Source: Enterobacter kobei (GTDB lineage Bacteria > Pseudomonadota > Gammaproteobacteria > Enterobacterales > Enterobacteriaceae). From it: a stretch of 64,000 nucleotides of DNA. A program made the translations under genes and the position numbers. The notes under the pieces were generated by a model. That model saw only the letters and a program-made list of their open reading frames with translations, was not told the DNA's origin and searched no databases. The stretch covers positions 3,534,001-3,598,000 of the forward strand of contig NZ_CP017181.1 of the NCBI RefSeq assembly GCF_001729765.1, written 5' to 3'. The stretch's first letter is position 1; the number at the start of each line of letters is the position of its first letter. This document shows positions 45,051 through 54,495 of this stretch, piece by piece.

Positions 45051-45644
45051 TTACGCTTTCGCTTTCGCCACGGTCACCATCGCAGCGCGAATGGTACGGC
45101 CGTTCAGGGTATACCCTTTCTGCATCACGCCCAGCACTTTACCGGCTTCAATCTCTTCAGATTCGACCATCGCAATCGCCTGGTGGACGTTTGGATCCAG
45201 CGGAACGTTGGTATCGGCAATCACTTCCACGCCAAACTTACGCACCACGTCGAGCATGGATTTCAGCGTCAGTTCGATACCTTCGATCATCGCCGCATTG
45301 TCCGGGTTCGCTTTATCAGCCACTTCCAGGGCGCGATCGAGGCTATCAATCACCGGCAGCAGTTCGTTGACGAATTTCTCCAGCGCGAATTTATGCGCCT
45401 TCTCAACGTCCTGCTCGGTACGACGACGCAGGTTTTCCATTTCCGCCTTGATACGCAGAACACTTTCGCGTTCGCGATTCTGTGCTTCTACCAGTTGGGC
45501 TTCCAGATTCGCAATTTTTTCATCGCGCGGGTCCACCTGCTCAGCAGATGCGTCTGGCTCTACTGCCTCAACTTCATCGTGCTGTTCCGTGATAATTTCT
45601 TCAGGGGCTTGCCCCTCAGGCGTTTTCTGTTCTTTACTACTCAT
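45051..45644 (-). CDS. grpE: Nucleotide exchange factor GrpE
   Basis: Homodimeric exchange factor and thermosensor for DnaK. The start [16 protein letters not shown] gives 197 residues, the E. coli length. It has a long N-terminal helix (about 40-137) and a C-terminal beta domain ([37 protein letters not shown]). It has a sigma32 promoter and is divergent from nadK. Confidence 0.97.
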   Translation of the reverse strand: MSSKEQKTPEGQAPEEIITEQHDEVEAVEPDASAEQVDPRDEKIANLEAQLVEAQNRERESVLRIKAEMENLRRRTEQDVEKAHKFALEKFVNELLPVIDSLDRALEVADKANPDNAAMIEGIELTLKSMLDVVRKFGVEVIADTNVPLDPNVHQAIAMVESEEIEAGKVLGVMQKGYTLNGRTIRAAMVTVAKAKA

Positions 45645-45689
45645 GAATTTCTCCGCGTTTTTCTGCATTCATCTCGCTAACTTCGCTTA

Positions 45690-45717
45690 TTATGGGGATC
45701 AGTTTCCTGGATTCAAG
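45690..45717 (-). promoter_or_regulatory. sigma32 promoter of grpE
   Basis: CTTGAA and CCCCATAA on the minus strand with about 14-base spacing, an almost ideal heat-shock promoter 45 bases before grpE. Confidence 0.88.
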
Positions 45718-45766
45718 GGAACAAGAGAGATTGTCATCATTCATCAGGCACAAGGACCTCCAGAAA

Positions 45767-46645
45767 ATGAATAATCATTTCAGGTGTATTGGGATCGTCG
45801 GGCATCCGCGTCACCCTACCGCATTGACGACACATGAAATGTTGTATCGCTGGTTGTGTAGCAAAGGCTATGAAGTGATGGTCGAGCAGCAGATTGCGCA
45901 GGAGCTGCAGCTCAAGAGCGTCAAAACCGGCACGCTGGCTGAGATTGGTCAACAGGCCGATCTCGCCGTGGTGGTGGGCGGTGACGGAAACATGCTCGGT
46001 GCCGCACGCACGCTGGCGCGCTATGATATCAAGGTTATCGGCATCAACCGAGGCAATCTCGGCTTTTTAACCGATCTCGATCCGGACAACGCGCAACAGC
46101 AACTGGCTGACGTGCTGGAAGGTCACTATATCAGCGAAAAGCGCTTCTTACTGGAAGCGCAGGTGTGCCAGCAGGACTGCCAGAAGCGCATCAGCACCGC
46201 GATTAACGAGGTCGTACTTCACCCCGGTAAAGTGGCGCATATGATTGAGTTCGAAGTCTATATCGACGAAATCTTTGCCTTCTCGCAGCGCTCTGACGGG
46301 CTGATTATCTCCACTCCAACCGGCTCAACCGCCTACTCACTTTCTGCGGGTGGCCCCATTCTGACGCCCTCGCTGGATGCCATTACCCTGGTGCCGATGT
46401 TCCCGCACACGCTCTCCGCCCGCCCGTTGGTCATCAACGGTGACAGCACGATACGTCTGCGCTTCTCGCACCGCCGTAACGACCTGGAGATCAGTTGCGA
46501 CAGCCAGATTGCGCTGCCGATCCAGGAAGGTGAAGATGTCCTCATTCGCCGATGCGATTACCACCTGAACCTGATTCACCCGAAAGATTACAGCTATTTC
46601 AACACATTAAGCTCGAAGCTCGGCTGGTCAAAAAAATTGTTCTGA
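45767..46645 (+). CDS. nadK: NAD kinase
   Basis: Phosphorylates NAD to NADP. The start [17 protein letters not shown] gives 292 residues, the E. coli length; an upstream extension overlaps the grpE promoter and is not conserved. The kinase motif [10 protein letters not shown] (GGDG) and the substrate loop [15 protein letters not shown] are present. It lies ahead of recN on the same strand but recN has its own SOS promoter. Confidence 0.97.
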   Translation: MNNHFRCIGIVGHPRHPTALTTHEMLYRWLCSKGYEVMVEQQIAQELQLKSVKTGTLAEIGQQADLAVVVGGDGNMLGAARTLARYDIKVIGINRGNLGFLTDLDPDNAQQQLADVLEGHYISEKRFLLEAQVCQQDCQKRISTAINEVVLHPGKVAHMIEFEVYIDEIFAFSQRSDGLIISTPTGSTAYSLSAGGPILTPSLDAITLVPMFPHTLSARPLVINGDSTIRLRFSHRRNDLEISCDSQIALPIQEGEDVLIRRCDYHLNLIHPKDYSYFNTLSSKLGWSKKLF

Positions 46646-46664
46646 TTTTACATCCAGGACTTTA

Positions 46665-46680
46665 CTGTATAAAAAACCAG
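46665..46680 (+). promoter_or_regulatory. LexA box 1 of recN
   Basis: CTGTATAAAAAACCAG has one mismatch to CTGT-N8-ACAG. It is part of the tandem operator of recN. Confidence 0.8.
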
Positions 46681-46686
46681 TTTATA

Positions 46687-46702
46687 CTGTATGAAAACAC
46701 AG
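46687..46702 (+). promoter_or_regulatory. LexA box 2 of recN
   Basis: CTGTATGAAAACACAG matches the consensus fully and lies 22 bases after box 1. A third, weak site may end at 46720. Confidence 0.88.
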
Positions 46703-46730
46703 TCATGGTTTTTCATACAGGAAAACAATT

Positions 46731-48392
46731 ATGCTGGCACAACTGACCATCAGCAACTTTGCCATAGTTCGTGAGCTTGAGATCGATTTCCACAGCGGCA
46801 TGACGGCGATCACCGGGGAAACCGGTGCGGGTAAATCCATTGCCATTGATGCCCTCGGCTTGTGCCTTGGCGGCCGCGCCGAGGGAGACATGGTGCGCAG
46901 GGGCGCAAATCGCGCCGACCTGTGCGCCCGTTTCTCCCTGAAAGACACGCCTGCCGCCCAGCGCTGGCTCGAACAGAACCAGCTTGAAGATGGGCGTGAG
47001 TGTTTACTTCGCCGCGTGATCAGCAGCGACGGCCGTTCCCGTGGTTTTATCAACGGCACGGCGGTCCCCCTCTCTCAGCTTCGCGAACTCGGCCAGCTGC
47101 TTATTCAGATCCACGGTCAGCACGCGCATCAGCAGTTAGTCAAACCAGAACAGCAGAAAGCATTGCTTGATGGCTATGCGGGTGAGTACGCGCTTACTCA
47201 GCTCATGGCAGAACACTACCGTCTGTGGCATCAGAGCTGCCGGGAGCTGGCTCAGCATCAGCAGCAAAGCCAGGAGCGCGCCGCGCGTGCGGAGCTGCTG
47301 GCGTACCAGCTTAAGGAGCTGAACGAATTCAATCCGCAGGCGGGTGAGTTTGAGCAAATCGACGAGGAGTACAAGCGCCTCGCCAACAGTGGCCACCTGC
47401 TCTCAACCAGCCAGAATGCGCTCAATATGCTCGCTGATGGCGAAGACGCGAACCTGCAGAGCCAGCTCTATAGCGTTCGTCAGCTGATCACCGAGCTGGC
47501 TGGCATGGACAGCAAACTCTCTGGCGTACTGGATATGCTGGAAGAGGCCGCGATTCAAATCTCAGAAGCCAGTGACGAACTGCGCCACTACTGTGAGCGT
47601 CTGGATCTCGACCCGAACCGTCTGTTTGAACTGGAACAGCGCATCTCCCGTCAGATCGCCCTGGCGCGTAAGCACCATGTTACGCCGGAAGAGCTGCCGG
47701 GCTACTATCAGGCTCTGCTGGAAGAGCAGCAGCAGCTTGACGATCAGGCTGACTCGCTGGAAACCCTTTCTCTGGCGGTGAACCTGCATCATGAACAGGC
47801 GCTGGCCACAGCGCAAAAGCTGCATGAAATCCGTCAGCATTACGCTCAGGAACTCAGCCAGCACATCACCGACAGCATGCATACGCTGGCAATGCCGCAC
47901 GGTGTATTCACCATTGATGTTCGCTTTGAAGAGAATCACCTGACGGCGGAAGGTGCGGATCGCATTGAGTTCCGTGTCACCACCAACCCGGGCCAACCGC
48001 TTCAGGCTATCTCCAAAGTCGCCTCCGGCGGCGAGCTGTCGCGTATTGCGCTGGCGATTCAGGTTATTACCGCGCGTAAAATGGAAACCCCGGCGCTGAT
48101 TTTCGATGAGGTGGATGTCGGGATCAGCGGTCCAACGGCGGCGGTTGTCGGCAAACTGCTGCGTCAGTTAGGCGAATCAACGCAGGTGATGTGCGTCACT
48201 CACCTGCCGCAGGTTGCGGGCTGTGGTCATCATCACTTTATTGTCAGCAAAGAAACCGATGGCGAAATGACGGAAACGCACATGATGCCGCTCGATAAAC
48301 GTGCACGTCTGCAGGAGCTGGCACGCCTGCTCGGCGGTAGTGAAGTCACGCGTAATACGCTCGCGAACGCGAAAGAACTGCTGGCGGCATAA
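46731..48392 (+). CDS. recN: DNA repair protein RecN
   Basis: SMC-like ATPase in recombinational repair of double-strand breaks and sister-chromatid cohesion. It is 553 residues, as in E. coli. It has an N-terminal Walker A ([14 protein letters not shown], residues about 29-42), a central coiled coil (about 155-365), and C-terminal signature ASGGELSR with Walker [13 protein letters not shown]. It is tightly SOS-regulated by the LexA boxes upstream. Confidence 0.98.
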   Translation: MLAQLTISNFAIVRELEIDFHSGMTAITGETGAGKSIAIDALGLCLGGRAEGDMVRRGANRADLCARFSLKDTPAAQRWLEQNQLEDGRECLLRRVISSDGRSRGFINGTAVPLSQLRELGQLLIQIHGQHAHQQLVKPEQQKALLDGYAGEYALTQLMAEHYRLWHQSCRELAQHQQQSQERAARAELLAYQLKELNEFNPQAGEFEQIDEEYKRLANSGHLLSTSQNALNMLADGEDANLQSQLYSVRQLITELAGMDSKLSGVLDMLEEAAIQISEASDELRHYCERLDLDPNRLFELEQRISRQIALARKHHVTPEELPGYYQALLEEQQQLDDQADSLETLSLAVNLHHEQALATAQKLHEIRQHYAQELSQHITDSMHTLAMPHGVFTIDVRFEENHLTAEGADRIEFRVTTNPGQPLQAISKVASGGELSRIALAIQVITARKMETPALIFDEVDVGISGPTAAVVGKLLRQLGESTQVMCVTHLPQVAGCGHHHFIVSKETDGEMTETHMMPLDKRARLQELARLLGGSEVTRNTLANAKELLAA

Positions 48393-48530
48393 ACTTTTTC
48401 GGGATCTCAGGGTCATAGAGAACAACAAAAACGCCGCCAGACCGGTTTCAAAGTGGGGCAAGGTCTATTATCATCGGCATATTACATATGAGCCGCGTTC
48501 TGCTCGGGCCCGAAAAGGAATCAAATCACT

Positions 48531-48869
48531 ATGCGTTGTAAAATGCTGACCGCTGCCGCAGCGGTTCTTCTGATGTTGACCGCAGGCTGTTCCACTCTGG
48601 AGAAAGTGGTTTACCGTCCTGACATCAACCAGGGGAACTACCTTACCCCTAACGATGTGTCCAAAATCCGTGTGGGGATGACACAACAGCAGGTCGCTTA
48701 TGCACTGGGAACCCCGATGATGTCCGATCCGTTCGGCACTAACACCTGGTTCTATGTATTCCGTCAGCAGCCAGGCCATGAAGATGTGACCCAGCAGACC
48801 CTGACGCTGACTTTCAGCAGCGCCGGTGTGTTGACCAACATCGACAACAAACCTGCCCTGACCAAATAA
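48531..48869 (+). CDS. bamE: Outer-membrane assembly lipoprotein BamE
   Basis: Small BAM-complex lipoprotein (SmpA) that stabilises BamD-BamA contacts. It is 112 residues. The signal ends in lipobox TAGC (Cys about residue 20), followed by the SmpA/OmlA fold ([44 protein letters not shown]). It is followed by a bidirectional-looking terminator. Confidence 0.97.
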   Translation: MRCKMLTAAAAVLLMLTAGCSTLEKVVYRPDINQGNYLTPNDVSKIRVGMTQQQVAYALGTPMMSDPFGTNTWFYVFRQQPGHEDVTQQTLTLTFSSAGVLTNIDNKPALTK

Positions 48870-48885
48870 TCAGGCGTCAGAAATG

Positions 48886-48914
48886 CAAAAAGGTGCTCAA
48901 TGAGCACCTTTTTT
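48886..48914 (+). terminator. Terminator after bamE
   Basis: AAGGTGCTCA and TGAGCACCTT stem followed by a T run. Confidence 0.9.
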
Positions 48915-48938
48915 GTATCTGAATTCTTACGCAGAGTC

Positions 48939-48970
48939 GTAGCCCCGGTAAGCGCAGCGCCACCGGGGGA
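48939..48970. repeat. REP-like palindrome between bamE and ratB
   Basis: GCCCCGGTAAGCGC and GCGCCACCGGGG form an imperfect stem between the bamE terminator and the end of ratB. Confidence 0.65.
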
Positions 48971-48977
48971 GAAAGCG

Positions 48978-49265
48978 CTACTTACTCGCCTTCTCGGCAC
49001 GCTGGCGACGCAGCTCTTTCGGGTCGGCAATCAGCGGACGATAAATCTCCACCCGATCGCCCTCTTTCAGCACGTCACCCAGCTTCACCGGACGGCTGTA
49101 AATACCGACCTTATTTTTCGCCAGGTCGATATCACTGCGAAGCTCGAGGATGCCGGACGCGCGGATAGCCGCTTCTACGGTCGCGCCCTCGTCCAGCATC
49201 ACGCGCTGCAAATACTGTTTCTCTGGCAGCGCGTACACCACTTCCACAGCAATCTTATGCGACAC
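48978..49265 (-). CDS. ratB: RnfH-family ubiquitin-like protein RatB
   Basis: UPF0125/RnfH small beta-grasp protein of unknown molecular role, encoded with ratA. A GTG start ([17 protein letters not shown]) gives 95 residues (E. coli 96) and overlaps the ratA stop by 11 bases; a longer in-frame ATG start would lie wholly within ratA. Conserved core: [28 protein letters not shown] and [24 protein letters not shown]. Confidence 0.92.
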   Translation of the reverse strand: MSHKIAVEVVYALPEKQYLQRVMLDEGATVEAAIRASGILELRSDIDLAKNKVGIYSRPVKLGDVLKEGDRVEIYRPLIADPKELRRQRAEKASK

Positions 49266-49731
49266 TGTAAACCTCTTTGGCGCGGGTCGTGAACGCCTGA
49301 ACCATATTCGAGGCCAGCTCTTTAAAGATGCGGCCAAACGCCAGCTCAATCAGCTTATTGGTAAACTCAAAGTCCAGATGGAACTCAATACGGCAGGCGT
49401 CCGCGCTCAGTGGGGTAAACTTCCAGCCCCCCATCAGCGTTTTAAACGGACCATCGACCAGATGCATCAAAATACTCTGATTGCTGGTCAGCGTATTGCG
49501 GGTGGTGAACGTCTTGCTGATCCCCGCTTTGGAGACATCCACCGCCGCGGTCATCTGCGTCGGGCCAGACTCCAGAACGCGGCTTCCGGTACACCCCGGA
49601 ATAAATTCTGGATAAGACTGAACATCGTTCACTAACTGATACATCTGTTCCGCGCTGTAAGGCACAAGCGCAGTACGGCTAATCTGAGGCATAGCATTTT
49701 CCATGGTCACACAACGGACAAATAATAACAT
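49255..49731 (-). CDS. ratA: Ribosome association toxin RatA / CoQ-binding START protein
   Basis: START/COQ10-like protein (PasT/RatA) reported to hinder 70S formation or to assist ubiquinone function. From the ATG at 49731 it is 158 residues, as annotated in E. coli. The conserved region begins at [18 protein letters not shown] (start 49692), so the shorter form is possible. AGGTG lies about 5 bases before the long start. It is divergent from smpB and precedes ratB. Confidence 0.92.
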   Translation of the reverse strand: MLLFVRCVTMENAMPQISRTALVPYSAEQMYQLVNDVQSYPEFIPGCTGSRVLESGPTQMTAAVDVSKAGISKTFTTRNTLTSNQSILMHLVDGPFKTLMGGWKFTPLSADACRIEFHLDFEFTNKLIELAFGRIFKELASNMVQAFTTRAKEVYSVA

Positions 49732-49848
49732 TTATCACCTGTTAAAAAAACGCTAAGCCTCATCTCGTGCTAAGATAGCGCGTTAGACCTCACAGGACGC
49801 AATGAGGTGACTTTTTGAAATCAGATTACCGACGGCTTTACGACACTT

Positions 49849-50331
49849 ATGACGAAGAAAAAAGCACATAAACCAGGCTCGGCGACCATTGCGCTCAACA
49901 AGCGTGCGCGCCACGAGTATTTCATTGAAGAAGAATTCGAAGCTGGCCTTGCGTTGCAGGGCTGGGAAGTAAAATCGCTGCGCGCCGGGAAAGCTAATAT
50001 CGGCGACAGCTACGTGATCCTGAAAGATGGCGAAGCTTTCCTGTTCGGTGCGAACTTTACGCCGCTGACCGTCGCCTCGTCACATTACGTGTGTGACCCA
50101 ACGCGCACCCGTAAGCTGCTGCTAAACAAGCGTGAGCTGGAATCTCTCTACGGACGTATCAACCGCGAAGGTTTCACCGTGGTCGCCCTGTCACTGTACT
50201 GGAAAAACGCCTGGTGCAAGGTGAAGGTTGGCGTCGCGAAGGGTAAAAAGCAGCACGACAAACGTACTGACCTAAAAGAGCGCGAGTGGCAGCTTGATAA
50301 AGCGCGCATCATGAAAAACGCAGGACGTTGA
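49849..50331 (+). CDS. smpB: SsrA-binding protein SmpB
   Basis: Partner of tmRNA in trans-translation, placing it in the A site of stalled ribosomes. It is 160 residues, as in E. coli. The beta-barrel core ([35 protein letters not shown]) and the C-terminal basic tail ([20 protein letters not shown]) are present. It is directly upstream of ssrA. Confidence 0.98.
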   Translation: MTKKKAHKPGSATIALNKRARHEYFIEEEFEAGLALQGWEVKSLRAGKANIGDSYVILKDGEAFLFGANFTPLTVASSHYVCDPTRTRKLLLNKRELESLYGRINREGFTVVALSLYWKNAWCKVKVGVAKGKKQHDKRTDLKEREWQLDKARIMKNAGR

Positions 50332-50420
50332 TTCTGCACACTTATTGTACTATTCAATAAGTTAGCGTTCCGGGCTGGTATCCAGGAAGTGAAATCTGGT
50401 ATACTCAGTTCAACACTATT

Positions 50421-50784
50421 GGGGCTGATTCTGGATTCGACGGGATTTGCGAAACCCAAGGTGCATGCCGAGGGGCGGTTTGCCTCGTTAAAAGCCGCAA
50501 AAAAATAGTCGCAAACGACGAAAACTACGCTTTAGCAGCTTAATAACCTGCTCTGAGCCCTCTCTCCCTAGCTTCCGCTCTTAAGACGGGGATCAAAGAG
50601 AGGTCAAACCCAAAAGAGATCGCGTGGAAGCCCTGCCTGGGGTTGAAGCGTTAAAACTAATCAGGCTAGTTCGTTAGTGGCGTGTCTGTCCGCAGCTGGC
50701 GTGCGAATGTAAAGACAAACTAAGCATGTAGTACCGAGGATGTAGAAATTTCGGACGCGGGTTCAACTCCCGCCAGCTCCACCA
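50421..50784 (+). ncRNA. ssrA: Transfer-messenger RNA (tmRNA)
   Basis: 364 nt with the tRNA-like ends (GGGGCTGATTCTGG and CGCCAGCTCCACCA) and the tag frame at 50511-50543 encoding ANDENYALAA then TAA. With SmpB it rescues stalled ribosomes and tags their products for ClpXP/ClpAP. Its 3' end is the attachment site of the prophage that follows, and the gene is kept intact. Confidence 0.97.
50755..50784. other. Probable prophage attachment site in ssrA 3' end
   Basis: Host synteny stops exactly at the tmRNA CCA end and phage genes follow. Tyrosine integrases commonly use the T-arm/acceptor part of tmRNA as core. The second copy and the integrase are outside the window, so the exact core cannot be fixed. 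Confidence 0.6.
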
Positions 50785-50791
50785 AATAAAA

Positions 50792-50824
50792 CAAGGGGTT
50801 ACGTGAAAGCGTAGCCCCTTTTTC
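50792..50824 (+). terminator. Terminator just after ssrA
   Basis: AGGGGTTACG and CGTAGCCCCT form a stem followed by a T run, 9 bases after the tmRNA end. It may serve ssrA. Confidence 0.75.
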
Positions 50825-50832
50825 TATTCCAA

Positions 50833-50870
50833 TGGCGGCAAAATGGCGACAGGCTTTTGGACTGGCGACA
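50833..50870. repeat. Three TGGCGRCA direct repeats next to att
   Basis: TGGCGGCA (50833-50840), TGGCGACA (50844-50851) and TGGCGACA (50863-50870) lie 50-90 bases from the ssrA end. Their cluster and position suggest integrase arm-type sites of the prophage. Confidence 0.5.
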
Positions 50871-50872
50871 AA

Positions 50873-50902
50873 AAAACCCGCTTTGAAAGCGGGTTCTTTT
50901 TA
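50873..50902 (-). terminator. Terminator after ogr
   Basis: AACCCGCTTT and AAAGCGGGTT stem with a T run on the minus strand, overlapping the last bases of ogr. Confidence 0.85.
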
Positions 50903-51118
50903 AAAATTCATGTGCCCTTGCCCATCTTTTCCCGGATGTGGGGGCGCAGAAGAAATCACATTAGGCTTTATGATATGCCTAACAAATGTTTCGTGCGTGA
51001 CAAAAGTACAACCGCAGTTGATATTTTGGCACTGGTTGTAACGTTCTTTGGTTGTTGCTGATACCTGAAAACTGCTTCTTGTATGGGCTGCCTGGCCGCA
51101 CTCTGGACAATTCATCAT
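50900..51118 (-). CDS. ogr: P2-type late gene activator Ogr/Delta
   Basis: Zinc-finger transcription activator of P2-family late promoters. It binds TGT-N12-ACA boxes and contacts the RNA polymerase alpha subunit. The start MMNCPECGQAAHTRSS gives 72 residues, the length of P2 Ogr. The four zinc cysteines are in CPEC and CQNINC. A longer upstream frame is not conserved. As in P2 it is the last gene before the attachment site. Confidence 0.93.
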   Translation of the reverse strand: MMNCPECGQAAHTRSSFQVSATTKERYNQCQNINCGCTFVTHETFVRHIIKPNVISSAPPHPGKDGQGHMNF

Positions 51119-51186
51119 TCCGGTTATCCCACCACTTTTGCCAAAATCACAATAATGATACATCATTATTCAATTTTGAGAACCCA

Positions 51187-52287
51187 CTACTCCATTTCAA
51201 GATCATCAATCTTAACTTCAAGCTCCAGAGTCGTAGTGAAACCATTATCTGCACTGACACTATGCGTCAGGGTGGTAATGGTCCATTCGGCATCATCAAT
51301 GGGCTGTTTAAAGCCGCTCACCTTCACCGGCATTTCGGTATACAGATCAGCCCTTCCCTCTGCGAGCTGCAGGGAGAATGTTGCTACCCCGCGCTGCAGG
51401 CGCTCCCACTGCATCTTTGCCGCTCGCTCTGCATTGCTGCGGTTTGCATAAGTTCTGTTGAGTACCAGCACGTTTTCATCCGTCCCAACCAGGTAATCTC
51501 CCTGTTTTGCTTCCGGCTCCTTTGCCGCGGTGGTTTTCTTTCGACGGCGCTTAACCTTTGCTGTCTCTTTTTTCTTTGGCTCACGGGTATGGAGCCAGCT
51601 GGCAATTACCCCCGTATAGGCATCGCGATCGGCCAGGGTAAAACGATGACCGTCACCAGCCTGGCGGGTGATGGTGATAACCGGCAGCGGCTTACCGCTT
51701 GCCGTTCTGCCCTGCCCCTGGCGGATAAACAACAAATTTCCGTCCTTAACTGAGGCTATCGCCCCATACTGCCGCGCCAGCTTCATCAGGAAACTCGCAT
51801 CGCTCTCGTTGGTCTGGTCAAGATGTTCCACAGGCTTGTCCATCAGGTCCTTTCCCAGCGCCATCTTTAATTTATGCCTGCCCGCGATTTCCTTCACAAC
51901 ATCGCCCACCGTTGTCTGGTGCCAGGACTTTTCACGCCGCGTATTCAGGGTTTCACGGAAATCTGCACTACGCGCGCGGATTGTGAGACGGTCAGGCGCG
52001 CCGCTGTGCTCAATCTCATCGACAGTAAACCCCCCTTTCGGAAAAAGCGGCTGACCTTTCCATCCCAGCGCAAACTGAATAATGGCCCCCCGACGCGGCA
52101 GAACGATTTGCCCGTCCGAGTCGTCCAGTTCCAGATCAAGCTGGTCCGCTTCAAAGCCCCGGTTATCCGTCAGCATCAGACTCATCAGGCGCGCATCCAG
52201 CACGGTAGTCACATCTTTACCTTCAATGGTGATGCTGAAACCGGGGGTTTTGCTGTTCAGGTTCAGGAGATCAGAGCTGAAATTCAC
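51187..52287 (-). CDS. D: P2 gpD-like tail protein (late control)
   Basis: Phage late control protein D, a VgrG gp27-like baseplate hub component. It is 366 residues (P2 gpD about 387). Typical parts are PGFSITIEGKDVT at the start, DIRARSADFRETLNTRREKSW-like substrate, and a Lys-rich linker (KKKETAKVKRRRKKTTAAK, about 237-255). The reading frame looks intact. The start overlaps the U fragment stop by 4 bases. Confidence 0.9.
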   Translation of the reverse strand: MNFSSDLLNLNSKTPGFSITIEGKDVTTVLDARLMSLMLTDNRGFEADQLDLELDDSDGQIVLPRRGAIIQFALGWKGQPLFPKGGFTVDEIEHSGAPDRLTIRARSADFRETLNTRREKSWHQTTVGDVVKEIAGRHKLKMALGKDLMDKPVEHLDQTNESDASFLMKLARQYGAIASVKDGNLLFIRQGQGRTASGKPLPVITITRQAGDGHRFTLADRDAYTGVIASWLHTREPKKKETAKVKRRRKKTTAAKEPEAKQGDYLVGTDENVLVLNRTYANRSNAERAAKMQWERLQRGVATFSLQLAEGRADLYTEMPVKVSGFKQPIDDAEWTITTLTHSVSADNGFTTTLELEVKIDDLEME

Positions 52288-52718
52288 TGCAGTAACCCCC
52301 CAACCGTATTTTTCATATTGCCTATCGCAGAGGTGGCGGAGTCCTGCAAATTACTGAGCTGATCGCTGAGGCTGCCAAACATATCAGACAGCGATTCATC
52401 CACCCTTTTCAGGCTCAGCGAAAATTCGATGCGCCGGGGCATACCGCTCTCAAAAAATTCTGTTTTTGTCTGGCTCAGACTCTCGATCACAAACATGCCG
52501 TAAATCGTCCCGCTCCCCTCAATCAAGGGCCAGGCTTTCCCCAGCTCCGCCATCTGCTCCAGCGCCAGCAAAGACAACCTGCCGCCGGTAATCTCAGGCA
52601 GCAGGACGCCGGACAGCGTAAGCGAATCGTTATCCGGCCCAAGAAACTGTGTTGTCGGGCGCCGGTTTACCCGGCTGTTAGCTGCGTGCCGCCAGCTGCG
52701 CTGATACTGCAGCTCAGG
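52284..52718 (-). pseudogene. U: P2 gpU tail protein, N-terminus lost by deletion
   Basis: Tail terminator-type protein gpU. The frame is recognisable from PELQYQRSWRHAANSR through TTQFLGPDNDSLTLSGVLLPEITGG to the stop: 144 of roughly 160 residues. The first ~15-20 residues and the start codon are missing. Upstream of 52718 the DNA becomes the 5' end of FII in a different frame, so the junction is a deletion scar. An internal ATG (52577) could give a 97-residue fragment. Confidence 0.85.
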
Positions 52719-52792
52719 GACTCAACAATCCCCTGATAGTTATTCCCGTCGTTAAACAGGTTCAGGTGTTTTAACTTGCGTGGTAAAGCCAT
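52712..52792 (-). pseudogene. FII: 5' remnant of P2 FII (tail tube), fused out of frame to U
   Basis: MALPRKLKHLNLFNDGNNYQ is the typical tail-tube gpFII start. After about 27 codons the sequence switches to gpU coding in another frame, and the chimeric frame stops at 52667 (41 residues in all). The rest of FII, plus E, E' and T (tape measure), is absent. Confidence 0.88.
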
Positions 52793-52801
52793 ATTGTCCC
52801 C

Positions 52802-53738
52802 TTACGCGCTGACCTGGCTGGAGAAATCCAGCAGATACTGATCGGTGATGCGCTGGCGCAGCATCAGGTTTTCCAGAGGCGGTATAGTTTTCAAAGGCAA
52901 ACAGAGGATCGTCACTGAGGCAGCGGGAACCCCAGAAGCGGAAACCGTCTTTGCGGATCAGCGTGGTGACATCGTTCTGGTTCAGCAGCCCCGCATCGGT
53001 TGCCGGGTCCTGCAAATCCCAGAACACATCAGCAGAAATGCCGGTGACGCCGTTCACGCCTACGTTGGACAGGGATTTGTGCCAGCCGGTCTGTTCGTCA
53101 ATTTTGGCACGCAAGCCAAGCGCACGGGCTGAGGCGTAAGCCGTTGCGTCAGCATTCAGCACGGTGTCAAAACTGATGAAATCAGGCCAGATCAGCATTC
53201 CCTCGCGCTGGCTAAAATTAGCGCGGTAGGCAATGGCCTCCTCTACCGTTTTGCAGCCGTAGGCTGACAGATAGGCGAACCCGCGCAAACTCTGCGCCAC
53301 GCTCAGCAGCTCAGTGGCAACCGCCTGCGTGTCATGCCCCGGCACGCCCAGAATGCGCGGCTTAACGCCGAGCTGAGACTGCGCAGATAACAGCGCTTTC
53401 ATACCCGTTTTTTTACCGTCAGCTGTCACGCCGCCGATAATGTTGGAGGTTGTCTCCGCTTCGGTTTCACCCTGTGCAACGCGCACAACGACGGTCACGG
53501 GTTTAGCTTGATCGGCAATTGCATCCAGCGAGCGGGCCAGCGTGCCAGACTCGCCTGCTTTACCGCTGGCGGTCAGCACGTCGGTGAGCAGGACCGGTTT
53601 ATTGAGGGGGAACACGGACGCATCTGCATCATCGCCGGTACAGACCATACCGACAATTGCCGTGCTTACTGTTGAAATTGGGCGGGTGCCATCGTTGACC
53701 TCAACGACGCGCACACCGTGGTGATAATCCTTAGCCAT
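52802..53738 (-). pseudogene. FI: P2 FI tail sheath, internal deletion and frameshift
   Basis: The contractile tail sheath protein begins MAKDYHHGVRVVEVNDGTRP and is normal for about 286 residues up to LFAFENYT. Then roughly 85 residues are missing. The authentic C-terminus ([19 protein letters not shown], stop 52802-52804) follows in another frame. As it stands the frame reads 42 unrelated residues and stops at 52752, giving 328 residues. A sheath without its C-terminal region is unlikely to work. Confidence 0.88.
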
Positions 53739-53842
53739 AAGGCAGCCTCTCCGATTTACAGGGGGAGTGCCTATGTTCTGGTTGATATGCGCGCGGCGCA
53801 CGCGCCTGGCTATGTGTGGGGAATGATACAATGAAAGGGGTC

Positions 53843-53867
53843 AAAAAATCCCCGCAGGTGCGGGGCA
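53843..53867 (-). terminator. Terminator after tail-fibre assembly gene
   Basis: CCCCGC-ACCT-GCGGGG stem followed on the minus strand by six T residues, right after the stop of the tfa gene. Confidence 0.85.
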
Positions 53868-53870
53868 TAT

Positions 53871-54269
53871 TCATTTCTCAGGGCGGCTGGGCCAGTTCAC
53901 ATCAGATGCAGCAGATATATCTACCGCGTCCAGCGCATCAAGATAATCAAGCCATTCATTAAATGACTGCTTATCTGCATCCGACAGGCGTCCAAGTGCC
54001 AGTTTCGAAGGCCACTGGTTGCTATCAATATAATTATTGGCATCGCTGATTAATTCCTGCTTATGGATTTCAGCTTGCTGAACAAGCTCATCGTGAGTAG
54101 GTTCAGGTTCTGGTGGTGCGGTAAACTTTTCGCCGTCATAAGCCCAACCAATACCGGCTAAAAGACCCTCTAAATTGACCACGGTGTAATCGTCAAATAT
54201 ATCTCCATGCTCATCCCAGATAACGACGTTTTCAACGACACCATTTTTGATTAACGCATAATTTTGCAT
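53871..54269 (-). CDS. Tail fibre assembly protein
   Basis: Caudovirales tail-fibre assembly chaperone (Tfa/gpG type), 132 residues (MQNYALIKNGVVENVVIWDE start; SDADKQSFNEWLDYLDALDAVD near the end). GAGGAG lies 9 bases before the ATG. It follows the last 11 codons of a deleted tail-fibre gene, whose TGA overlaps its ATG. Without the fibre it has no obvious partner. Confidence 0.88.
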   Translation of the reverse strand: MQNYALIKNGVVENVVIWDEHGDIFDDYTVVNLEGLLAGIGWAYDGEKFTAPPEPEPTHDELVQQAEIHKQELISDANNYIDSNQWPSKLALGRLSDADKQSFNEWLDYLDALDAVDISAASDVNWPSRPEK

Positions 54270-54495
54270 CAGGCATACTCCTCAATGATGACAATTCCGT
54301 TAACTGGACAGTCTGCGCAGTGGTTGACGCCGTAATGTCCGGCAGCTCCACCTGCAGCCCGTGCGGTAAAAAGGGGCCATATTCAGCCAGCCCCGGATTC
54401 GCCTGCAGCACCTGTTCAGTGACTCCCTGCGTGCGCCCGTAATGGCGCCAGCAGAGTGCGTCCACCGTGTCATACTGATGCGCACGCACTTTCAT
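54232..54495 (-). pseudogene. X: P2 gpX tail protein with aberrant C-terminus
   Basis: Small LysM-like tail protein. Residues 1 to about 64 (MKVRAHQYDTVDALCWRHYG ... VELPDITASTTAQTVQL) match gpX, which is normally about 67 residues. Instead of stopping, the frame runs through the tail-fibre remnant and into tfa for 20 or so foreign residues (87 in total). The start overlaps the gpL stop by one base. It may retain function because almost all native residues are kept. Confidence 0.8.
54269..54304 (-). pseudogene. 3' remnant of tail-fibre gene (P2 H)
   Basis: The minus strand reads VNGIVIIEEYA then TGA, in a different frame from gpX, directly before tfa. This short C-terminus is typical of P2-like tail fibres, and the rest of the gene is gone. 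It marks the fibre side of the X::H deletion. Confidence 0.65.

Noticed and set aside
51052..51753. 233-codon plus-strand frame opposite gpD and ogr
   Set aside because: Shadow of the minus-strand late genes.
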